Shown piece by piece: positions 55,790 through 63,900 of a stretch of 64,000 bases of DNA. Location: positions 1 through 64,000 of the forward strand of contig CANMUM010000009.1 of NCBI GenBank assembly GCA_947501025.1, given 5' to 3'. Every line of letters begins with the position of its first letter. Position 1 is the first letter of the stretch. Under the pieces are notes generated by a model. That model saw only the letters and a program-made list of their open reading frames with translations, ran no database searches and was not told the DNA's origin. Position numbers and translations under genes: made by a program. This DNA comes from an uncultured Paracoccaceae bacterium (GTDB taxonomy: Bacteria > Pseudomonadota > Alphaproteobacteria > Rhodobacterales > Rhodobacteraceae).

Positions 55790-55803
55790 GTGGATTCTCC
55801 ATT

Positions 55804-55827
55804 AAAAAACCCGCCAAAATGACGGGT
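55804..55827 (-). terminator. intrinsic terminator directly before the endolysin ribosome-binding site
   Basis: Minus strand: ACCCGTC (55827-55821), loop ATTTT, GGCGGGT (55815-55809), then a run of T ending at 55804, 3 nt before the GGAG of the endolysin. Seven pairs, one G-T. It would stop transcripts coming from the tail genes before the lysis genes unless antitermination occurs. Confidence 0.8.
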
Positions 55828-55869
55828 GGGTTAAGGTTTTCAAAACTCTTTGGGCTTAGACATGCTCAG

Positions 55870-56277
55870 ATGAAGAACATACTTTTAATAGCCATTCTCT
55901 CCCTGTGTGTAGGATGTACAAATTCCGATCTAATTTCCAAAACAGAAATTCAGGTCATCGACGGCGATTCAATCCGCTATCAAGGAGAAAATGTACGCCT
56001 CAAGGGTTATAACACCCCTGAGATCGGACACGCAGAATGTGCCTACGAACGCAACCTTGGCAATAAAGCTAAAAGCCGATTAGCGACCCTTATTCAGTCC
56101 TCTGAGGAGTTGGAGCTTTCTTTACAACATAAGCGCAATGGCGAGCTTTCTCGCGACAAATACGGGCGTCTCCTTGGCTCTCTTTACCTAAACAGGCAAA
56201 ATGTAGCGAATATTATGGTACGCGAACAACTCGCGGAATACTATGACGGAACAGGCCAGAGAAGAAGCTGGTGCTAA
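55870..56277 (+). CDS. thermonuclease-like (SNase) lipoprotein
   Basis: 135 residues from ATG 55870. A lipoprotein signal with lipobox VGC (MKNILLIAILSLCVGC), then a staphylococcal-nuclease fold: VIDGDSIRYQGENVRLKGYNTPEI holds the metal Asp and catalytic Arg, and RDKYGRLLGSLYL the second Arg region. Predicted to be a calcium-dependent secreted or envelope nuclease. It is on the strand opposite to the surrounding lysis and tail genes, as phage cargo genes often are. The reading frame is longer upstream, but that part is antisense to the endolysin. Confidence 0.85.
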   Translation: MKNILLIAILSLCVGCTNSDLISKTEIQVIDGDSIRYQGENVRLKGYNTPEIGHAECAYERNLGNKAKSRLATLIQSSEELELSLQHKRNGELSRDKYGRLLGSLYLNRQNVANIMVREQLAEYYDGTGQRRSWC

Positions 56278-56295
56278 GGCTTGATGGCTTAACAA

Positions 56296-56574
56296 CTAGC
56301 GTTCGTATTTTCTGATATGCCAAACAGCTATAATGACCGCCAAAACGAGCGTTGAATAACCCAATGTGAACATCCAATCCCCAAGGGGCGTGCGGTGTAG
56401 TTCAAAGGCATGGGTAAACCCTATCGAACTCACAGCGGTAAAAAGACAAGATGCGCCAAACTTAAGATGACCAGATATTTTTACTTTGGGATCAAGAAGC
56501 ACGAACTCCGCGACAACGCCAACAGCTAACATCACCGCGCCCAAAAACTTAAACAGTAATGCGAACTCCATCAT
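56296..56574 (-). CDS. small membrane protein of the lysis region
   Basis: 92 residues from ATG 56574 (GGAG 8 nt upstream; ATGA overlap with the preceding stop). Three hydrophobic helices: FLGAVMLAVGVVAEFVLL, FGASCLFTAVSSIGF and FTLGYSTLVLAVIIAVW. No family recognised; could be a second holin, antiholin or exclusion protein. Confidence 0.65.
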   Translation of the reverse strand: MMEFALLFKFLGAVMLAVGVVAEFVLLDPKVKISGHLKFGASCLFTAVSSIGFTHAFELHRTPLGDWMFTLGYSTLVLAVIIAVWHIRKYER

Positions 56575-56942
56575 TTTTTGCTCTCCAATTTTGACCGAAC
56601 CATATCTGGTAATTTCTCGGCCAAGATCTTCACAATAATTGTGGAACTGGCACCTGCGCATCCAATAAACACCGATGGGGGGATATCGATTCCAAACATT
56701 TCAACATCATGCGCCAAATAGGACGCACCAAGCGTAATAGAAATGAAAGAACTCACAAATAAGAGCCAACCCGCGCGTTCTGATTTCGCAACAGCTTGCT
56801 GCAGAGCAATTCCCAAGAATAACCCAAGAATAAACCCAGCTAAAAGCTCTGGCTCAGTGACCTTTATGCCATAGGTCGTTAAGCCCGCAGCAGGTGGGAT
56901 GATATATTGAAACGCTGCCCAGCTTGAAAGTTTAATACTCAA
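56571..56942 (-). CDS. membrane protein, possible holin-like
   Basis: 123 residues from TTG 56942, chosen because AAGGA lies 7 nt upstream and the longer frame overlaps the DUF1353 gene. Three or four helices (YIIPPAAGLTTYGI, LLAGFILGLFLGIALQQAVA, WLLFVSSFISITLGASYLA, SVFIGCAGASSTIIVKIL) and a basic tail MVRSKLESKK, which is a holin-like topology. Coupled to the next membrane protein. Confidence 0.65.
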   Translation of the reverse strand: MSIKLSSWAAFQYIIPPAAGLTTYGIKVTEPELLAGFILGLFLGIALQQAVAKSERAGWLLFVSSFISITLGASYLAHDVEMFGIDIPPSVFIGCAGASSTIIVKILAEKLPDMVRSKLESKK

Positions 56943-56976
56943 TTGATTGTCCTTATTGTTGAGTTGTGAATACAAG

Positions 56977-57336
56977 TTAATCGTAGCGTTTTCTGAATTT
57001 CTTGGCTGTGACCGTATAGAAAAACACAGCCAAGAAAGCGGGTATGGCTCTCCAAAGAGAGACCTGTTCACTATAGGCAGCTTCAAGCCATTGAGATGCT
57101 GCGAAGGCTGGCTTTGCCTTTTTGACCTCAAGCAAGTAATCGTGAATGCAAGCCGATTTCAAATATTGCGGACTATCGGGGCTAAACATCCAGTGAAGCC
57201 ATGGAGGTACAGAACTCTCAAACTCAAAACCAACAGGGATCTTTAATATCCATCCACTATTTTTGAGACCGATATGCCAGTTCACATTCTGTGTTGTGAT
57301 ATAACCACGCGCACCGCCTTTTTTGCACCATTTCAT
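56977..57336 (-). CDS. DUF1353-family phage protein
   Basis: 119 residues from ATG 57336, which shares a base with the preceding stop (TAATG). IPVGFEFESSVPPWLHWMFSPDSPQYLKSACIHDYLL is the DUF1353 pattern (I-P-x-GF ... HDYLY), found in many tailed phages near the lysis genes. Function unknown. One helix near the C-terminus (AIPAFLAVFFYTVTA). Described motif residues are about 36-72. Confidence 0.82.
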   Translation of the reverse strand: MKWCKKGGARGYITTQNVNWHIGLKNSGWILKIPVGFEFESSVPPWLHWMFSPDSPQYLKSACIHDYLLEVKKAKPAFAASQWLEAAYSEQVSLWRAIPAFLAVFFYTVTAKKFRKRYD

Positions 57337-58115
57337 TAATCGCTCCACTCTTCCATCAACTTTGTACTTAGCCATTTCATAGTTACCCATTCTGGAAGCA
57401 AGCTATCGGTAGACCCTTGCGGGCTAACAAATGCAAATCCCTCATGAAGAATGCCATGCATATCCATGCCGACAACAAATTTCTCGGCATTGATTGTGCT
57501 GTGCTGATTGAGCGACGCGCATATCTGTGCGTTAATCCACAGTTCAGAAGGCCATTCTTGTGTCAGCAAATCGGCACGTGTCTCACAATATGCCCCCATC
57601 ACAAATTTATGGTCGTTATTGAGATTGCCGATTTCAGAAGTTGGTAAACCAGTAGAATTAATTTTAAACGTGCCAAGATCAGCCTCAATTGCACGGCTAA
57701 CCCTACGATAAGTTGATGTTTTGGTACCCGCAGAAAATGCTGAGAACGGAACCTGATATTTTGCTTGCCAGTCTGATCCGCCTTTTGCAGTTATCGCACC
57801 GCAAAAGGCAATCGCATCATAGGTGAGTATGGCTGGAAGGAGCATTTCAAGATATTGCCCACCGGAAAACACCAGTCCTTCATCCGTCATTTTTACTGGC
57901 TCCCCTTCTCCAGCAACCAACATTTTATAACCCCCACCGAAATCAATTTCCGTCACATCACCTTCAGAATTGACTTCAAAATCCATATCGGGATGAATAT
58001 GAAACGGCGTCACTGGCGGCCATGCCAAATTATCAGTGCCTAAGGAAACTGAATAAGGGTGTTGAGTTTCAATCTCGACTTCTATTTTTAAATCAAGTGC
58101 GTTGTATTTATCCAT
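57336..58115 (-). CDS. putative phage tail/virion protein
   Basis: 259 residues, no family recognised. Mostly beta with many Gly, Ser and Thr (IDFGGGYKMLVAGEG, FSGGQYLEMLLPAIL, YQVPFSAFSAGTKT), compatible with a concanavalin-like receptor-binding domain as in tail tip proteins. Starts 8 nt inside the preceding gene. Position after the tail fibre genes supports a structural role. Confidence 0.6.
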   Translation of the reverse strand: MDKYNALDLKIEVEIETQHPYSVSLGTDNLAWPPVTPFHIHPDMDFEVNSEGDVTEIDFGGGYKMLVAGEGEPVKMTDEGLVFSGGQYLEMLLPAILTYDAIAFCGAITAKGGSDWQAKYQVPFSAFSAGTKTSTYRRVSRAIEADLGTFKINSTGLPTSEIGNLNNDHKFVMGAYCETRADLLTQEWPSELWINAQICASLNQHSTINAEKFVVGMDMHGILHEGFAFVSPQGSTDSLLPEWVTMKWLSTKLMEEWSD

Positions 58116-58452
58116 AGCGCGCTATATCCTCCACAACTGTCATCGTGCCGCTTAATAGCGTCATGTTATAACCACTTATCGTAATCTGAAACTGATATTT
58201 ATAACTTCCAACGGCAGGAGCGGTAAAAGCTCCGATAATGAAGAATCCATCACCTACTAACAATTTGCCATCCGTAACACTTTGCGTCTCAACCAAATCA
58301 CCTTCATGATCTCGAAGCTGAAACAAAGCTTTCACATTATCGGTTGTAAGGCTGACGCGCACCCCTTCTACAACTTCCGTCATTTTAACTTTAAGCGGCA
58401 AAACCGTATCATTTTGCACATAGTTTGGATAATTAAATTGAATAGCCGTCAT
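58108..58452 (-). CDS. small phage tail protein, beta-sandwich type
   Basis: 114 residues: IQFNYPNYVQNDTVLPLKVKM, then FQLRDHEGDLVETQSVTDGK and YKYQFQITISGYNMTLLSG. This resembles the N-terminal baseplate/receptor-binding (BppU-like) domains or Ig-like tail proteins; no certain family. ATG overlaps the preceding stop (TAATG). Confidence 0.6.
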   Translation of the reverse strand: MTAIQFNYPNYVQNDTVLPLKVKMTEVVEGVRVSLTTDNVKALFQLRDHEGDLVETQSVTDGKLLVGDGFFIIGAFTAPAVGSYKYQFQITISGYNMTLLSGTMTVVEDIARYG

Positions 58453-59156
58453 TAAAACGCCTCAACAAGTTCGATAACAGAACTGGGGACAAGAGGCCAA
58501 TGACTATCGTTTTCGTAATCCACGACCTCGTTTTCAATAAGCGAGCTTGATACCGACCTCATCGACTGAACCCAATCTAGGCCGCGATTGAACGCCTCAG
58601 TTTGAGCGATGGTTAATCTTTCTGCCGCCAGAGCCGCCGTCATGTTTGTTTGAGAGTTTTTTGACATAACGTCAGTAATACGTTTCTCACATTCGGCCTT
58701 AATTGCGTCCTCGGAAAAAACCGCAGGTGCCTCAACATATGCTGCTACGTCCTCAGTTTTTGCAAGCTCAAGAACGGTTGTCGAGAACATATCACCATCA
58801 TACTGCCAAGCCCCGACCTTTGCTTCTATATAAGCCTCCTTGTCAAAGATGTATTCCGCATCAAATGCCTCCATTTGCTCATTGATTGAAGATTGTTTAG
58901 CTTCATCGCTTTCAAACTCTTCGACATCCGCTGCCGCCGTCACTAATGCAAGTCTGGCGTTTCTATCCTCTGCAATTTTTTCTTCTGCGAGGGAATTCAC
59001 ATCATCAATAAACGCCGCACGAGCAAGGTTATATTCGGAAGCTTCGCGCTCAGCCTCTTGTAGAGTGGCCGTATAGGGTATCCAGCCGTAAGAAGGATGG
59101 TTAAGTGTGCAATCAATACCGCCCGTTGCCGTATAAGATAAATCTTTAATATCCAT
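58452..59156 (-). CDS. phage tail-associated protein, fibre-assembly-like
   Basis: 234 residues from ATG 59156, 1 nt after the preceding stop; a longer frame inside the fibre gene is rejected. The opening MDIKDLSYTATGGIDCTLNHP plus a long acidic alpha-helical middle (60-190) resembles tail-fibre assembly or DUF4376-type proteins, encoded just after fibre genes. Conserved YGWIPYTA near residue 25. Role inferred from place and shape. Confidence 0.6.
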   Translation of the reverse strand: MDIKDLSYTATGGIDCTLNHPSYGWIPYTATLQEAEREASEYNLARAAFIDDVNSLAEEKIAEDRNARLALVTAAADVEEFESDEAKQSSINEQMEAFDAEYIFDKEAYIEAKVGAWQYDGDMFSTTVLELAKTEDVAAYVEAPAVFSEDAIKAECEKRITDVMSKNSQTNMTAALAAERLTIAQTEAFNRGLDWVQSMRSVSSSLIENEVVDYENDSHWPLVPSSVIELVEAF

Positions 59157-59157
59157 A

Positions 59158-60063
59158 TTATGATATCTTCCTGTAAGTTGTGGTTCTATCTTCGTAATCA
59201 CTGGCACCTGAATCGGCACGTCCAAGGGCAAGCCATGTGCCCGCTAATGATGAGCTAGACCTCGTCTTCCCGCCGCATGAACTTGGTAGCAATCTACTGC
59301 CACTCACTGTATTGCCTTCAACTACTGATCCTGATGTTAAAAAAGCCGTTACCTCTGAGCCTTTGCCGTTCCACGCCGTATTGGAGTGAAGAATAGTGCC
59401 GCCATTAATACGAACATCCCCAGAACCGTAAAGATCAAGAGCTGCCCCCCCGTCCCGAACAATGCGCATTCTATAGCTTTGTGCTTGAATATAGCCCCTG
59501 CGAGTGTTTTGACCGTCCCACCAACTCATATAAGCATCTCGAGAAGCGCCAGTATTTCGACCAATCTGCGCCTGCTCACTTGCTGGACGCGAAAGATATG
59601 TAAGCCCTTTATAATAATTGTTGCCGCTGATTGTATCATTTGTATCTGATCGCACAAAAGACCCAGAAGAAAGGCCATCAAGTTTATCAGCATCCAGCCC
59701 AGAACCTGCGCCATCATTGCCAGCATGCCAAATTTTATGCCCATTAATGCGAGCATCGCCTGATCCGTAAAGCTGAAGCTTTCCACCAGCCGCGCTGCTC
59801 ATTATTCCTTCAAGCACTGGGGTAAATTTCTCATTCAGCGCAGCCACAGAATCTATAACCGTCTCCGCCCCAGCAAGTGCTGTATCTATATATTCCACAA
59901 CCTCGGCATTATAGTTGGCGATCATGGTCATGTTTTGAGGTAAGTTAACGACCTCATATTCCCAAAGTGCGTAAGATCTTATTTTCCAAGTGGAACGATC
60001 ATCAAGGTCTGGCAATGCGCCTGAAAAACCTGCGTTTAATGTGGGTTTAGTTGGAACGTTCAT
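59158..60063 (-). CDS. phage tail fibre-like protein
   Basis: 301 residues. It contains two copies of a fibre-type repeat: KLQLYGSGDARINGHKIWHA (95-114) and LDLYGSGDVRINGGTILHS (209-227), with DADKLDGLSSGSFVR and GNDGAGSG linkers usual in phage side-fibre repeats. Ser/Gly-rich C-terminus. Likely binds the host surface. ATGA overlap with the upstream gene. Confidence 0.78.
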   Translation of the reverse strand: MNVPTKPTLNAGFSGALPDLDDRSTWKIRSYALWEYEVVNLPQNMTMIANYNAEVVEYIDTALAGAETVIDSVAALNEKFTPVLEGIMSSAAGGKLQLYGSGDARINGHKIWHAGNDGAGSGLDADKLDGLSSGSFVRSDTNDTISGNNYYKGLTYLSRPASEQAQIGRNTGASRDAYMSWWDGQNTRRGYIQAQSYRMRIVRDGGAALDLYGSGDVRINGGTILHSNTAWNGKGSEVTAFLTSGSVVEGNTVSGSRLLPSSCGGKTRSSSSLAGTWLALGRADSGASDYEDRTTTYRKIS

Positions 60064-60968
60064 ATCGTGCCTTCCGTTTCAAACATGATTATATGGTCAT
60101 CTGGCAAGCCATAATTGGTCTTTAGAATTGTGATTATACCTTTTCCAAATGTTGAAGGGCGCTCATCTGCGCCGACATAAACAACGATAGTCTTCATCAG
60201 CTCCTCCACTTGATTATGATAGGATTCAAATTCATCTCTCTTTGCATGAACCTTGAAGCTCATGTTTCTCAATGGCTCCTTTGGGATTAGAAGTGCCGTT
60301 TGATTAGCTTGGATACTGTATTTTGATTGCCCATCGGCCGTAAAATTGGATCCTATAAGTGTAGAGCCAAAATCCAAAAGGCTTTTGAGCAATATGATAT
60401 CACCAATGCTCGTAGGGGCACCCGTTATCGTTACCTTGATCTCATCAGTTACATATGGAATCTCACTAAAGAGTTGGCTTTGCAGAGCTGGCTCAGGATC
60501 ATCAAAGCGCCAACTAATATATGAGCTTGTGGAAAAGCCGAGAATGTTCTTTGTATGTGTAGAAACAACATTTCCTCCAGAAAGACATTCGACAATGGCT
60601 TCTTGCCCACTTGCCTTCATTAAGGCAACGGCTGCAACACCACCCAAACCTGTAAAACGATATTCAATAGAGCCAGTCTCATTGACCGACTTTGTAGAGG
60701 TGTATGCATCAATGGCAGCTGTATCATTAGGAGAACCCTGAAAGCTCCAAACAAAAGGTGTGAAATCATCACTTGAGTGAATGCTCGGATCTAAATTATT
60801 GTTTCCCGCAACAATCGACTTATAAATATGTCCATCAAACACAACAAAATCACCAAAAGCATATGTCTCCGTCGCTCTCCATTCAGGGTATTCGGATCGT
60901 GATAAATTCGTCGTCACATTGTCATAATCAATGTCATAACATTCACCAATTCTAAAACGTGAACTCAT
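60060..60968 (-). CDS. phage tail tip protein
   Basis: 302 residues. The N-terminal YPEWRATETYAFGDFVVFDG-HIYKSI stretch resembles the carbohydrate-binding type 5/12-like segments of tail proteins (W-x-x-x-x-x-Y-x-x-GD-x-V). The rest is beta-rich without a known family (EIPYVTDEIKVTITGAPTSI). Lies between tape measure and fibre genes; its ATG overlaps the tape measure stop (TAATG). Confidence 0.65.
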   Translation of the reverse strand: MSSRFRIGECYDIDYDNVTTNLSRSEYPEWRATETYAFGDFVVFDGHIYKSIVAGNNNLDPSIHSSDDFTPFVWSFQGSPNDTAAIDAYTSTKSVNETGSIEYRFTGLGGVAAVALMKASGQEAIVECLSGGNVVSTHTKNILGFSTSSYISWRFDDPEPALQSQLFSEIPYVTDEIKVTITGAPTSIGDIILLKSLLDFGSTLIGSNFTADGQSKYSIQANQTALLIPKEPLRNMSFKVHAKRDEFESYHNQVEELMKTIVVYVGADERPSTFGKGIITILKTNYGLPDDHIIMFETEGTI

Positions 60969-63900
60969 TAGCCGCGCCTCGCCAAATTCTTTGTAATTTG
61001 AGATTGAGCGCCAAGCTCATTGAGAATTTGAGCAAGAAGTTCATTTGTCGTCCCCGTTGCATCGATCTCATCTTGACGAATTTTTGCTGCATATTCTTCT
61101 GCTTTTTGTGACGTTGAGAAAGCATCATAATTGACATTTAGCGCGCCATTAACGATCCCTTCCACCTCATCTCTCAAGCTCTCAAATGCATCAGCAGCCG
61201 TATTTACCGCATCACTCGCTGCACTGGATACAGTTTCAAAAGCAGGCGACATTGTTAACAGCATTTTATATGCGTCCTGCCCGCTTTCAGTCATTAAATC
61301 TTGCGCATCAACAAGCGCCCTGAACGCATCCATTGTGTCAGGAACCTGCAAGCCAAGATCACCAAAGGCACCCGACAAGCTCGCCTTTAGATCATCAAGC
61401 TTTTCAGCATCCGTGTAAAAGGCGTCATAATAAGCAAGAGCGGCTGATGACATCGCATCCGAACCACCAAACTTCCCTACAAGGCCTGTCGCCAGATCAG
61501 CAACGGCCGCAAGGCTGCTATTTGTATATGTGAACTCTTTCCCAAGCAAAGCAAGGCTCGAATTTGCATCGCGAAGCCCTGTCAGCGCCTCAATTGTTGA
61601 ACCCGTGAGCGTGCCGACTATATTTTCTGTATAATCTTGAAAATATTCTGAGATCGCAGCTTCGCTATCAAGCTTTGCAGTACCAGCAGAAACGCCGTTA
61701 ATCGCATCCTGTGATATGCCCAAACCAAGCTCTAAGAATAAGCCCGATGTTTGATCTCTGATACCATCAACAATGCCATTAAACTCTGATGCAGTATCCT
61801 CATCTAATGCTGAGTAATCTGTATAGGTACTGGTCTTTTTTGATAGCCCCCAAAAGCGGCTCTTTGTTTTTTTAATGTCTTCATAGCTTTGGCCAGATAC
61901 ACCATCAGTACCAATGCCAAGCTCAACCCCAGTTGCAAGTGTCTCTTTCGTGGTTTTTGAAAACCCTGAAAATATGCCCTTTGCAACTGAGAACAAAGAT
62001 GTCAGCCCACCGATCATAGGCATGGCACCAGACAAGGCCGAGCCTAGCCCAGCAAAGCCACCAAGTCCCCCGCCAGAAAACAAGCCAGATACCCCACTCA
62101 TAAGTGAAGAACCCACATCCTTTAACGAGGCAAAGCTATTGGAAAGCTGACCAATGATGTTTTGACCAGACTTCAAAATATCCGTAAATGAACTGACCGC
62201 TATTTCTGAAATGCTCGAAAACGCATTCTTGAAAGCTCCAATAAAATCACCACTTGCCAAGTCATCAATAAAGCCGTCCAGAACACCCTTAAAGCTGTTT
62301 GTCGTCGTATCTGCAAGTTTGCTTGCGGCCCCTACCGCAAGATTTGCATCTGCATCGATACCATTAGCAAGCCCTTGGGAGATCCAGCCACCAAATTCCG
62401 TAAACACTTTCGAAGGCGAAGCAATGCCAAGTTTGGTTTTAAACCAACCAACCGTCGCATCAGCCATGCCAGTAACTGCGCCTTTTAGATCACCAATTTT
62501 GTCTTGAATACCTTTCACGAGACCATTTACGATCTCGCCCGCCATGCCAACCATATCGGATGCAAGGTTTTGCATACCTATAATTACAGCCGCAGCCATA
62601 GCCTTGATGCTATCAAGCCCAGCATTTGCGAGATCAGCAATCATTGTATTTGCAAAACCTGCAACAACTTGCTTCCCGCCCTCAAAAGCACCAGCAAAAT
62701 CACCATTGAAAAGTGACACAACAATACCGATCATATTTTTGACTATATCAATCGTATTTGTAATCTTTTCTCCAAGATATCCGAACGCGTCCTTTGCGAT
62801 ATTCACAGCCGCTTCGACCTGAGCAAAAGAAACATCAAAACCCATTGAGTTCAGTGCATTTTGAATAATCCCTACACCCGTATCAATGTCACCTGTAAAG
62901 ATCGCAAATGCGCCCTTGATCAAATCAATTGGCAGCAATAGCGCATTTAATACGGTTTCAAGAAATGGAAACTTCTCAACAAGAACATCCCAGTTTTGGT
63001 AAAGCGCAATTGCCGCACCCGACAAGGCCGCTACTGCTGTTACAAATAAGCCAATCGGATTTGCAAGCATAGCCACAGTTAATACACCAACAGCAGCCGC
63101 TAGCCCTCCCAAAATAGGAATGAGAATTTCTGTGTTATTAGCAAGCCACTCAAGCGCAGGAACAACAATGGCAAGTATGATACCTCCCGCGCCTATCAAC
63201 TCAGTTTTTAGTGAACTTGTGGCAACACTCAATCGATGATCAAGGCTGTCTGCAACTTTTTTGTAAGCTTCGTCCGTTGCGCCAGCAGCAGTGTTCATCG
63301 TTTCCAAGTTTGTTGTCACGGCTTGCATATCACCTGCAAGCAGCGAGAGGACAGCTTTTTGAGCATCCACCGAGCCAAATAGCTTAGTAAGTTGTTCTGT
63401 GCTTCCACCTGTCTTTTCGGCTACATCTTTTAAGAAGCCTACAAGACCTTTTGCGCTCAGAGCTTGCGTATCAAATTCTAAGCCCAATTCTTTTGAAAGC
63501 TTACTAGCCTCCGATGTTGGCTTAAGAACGCCAGCAAGAGCTTGATTCAAAGACGTAACAGCTTGAGATGTAGGGATACCTTTCGAAGTCAAAGCGGCAA
63601 CACTTGCACCCACTTCTTCAAAGCTCACTCCGACTGCTTGCGCTGTTGGCAAAACACCAGAAAGAGTTGAAGCCAATTCACTTGCAGTGGTTTTTCCGAG
63701 CTTAACGGTTGTGAAAAGAATATCACTGGCTTTTGTTGCATTGATCGCTTCCGCGCCATAGGAATTTACCACAGTGGTCAAAACATCCACGGAACTTTGA
63801 ACGTCCGTTACACCACCAATAGCGAGCTTATTCGCTTGCTCAACAACCTTATTGGCTCCTTCAACTGACCCAGCCCCCGCAGAAATAGCTTGGTAGAACG

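Noticed and set aside
55747-55869. 41-residue N-terminal extension of the nuclease
   Set aside because: It is antisense to the endolysin start and the terminator; the lipoprotein signal begins at 55870.
56943-57131. 63-residue extension of the membrane protein frame
   Set aside because: Antisense-free but fully inside the DUF1353 gene in another frame; TTG 56942 has its own ribosome-binding site.
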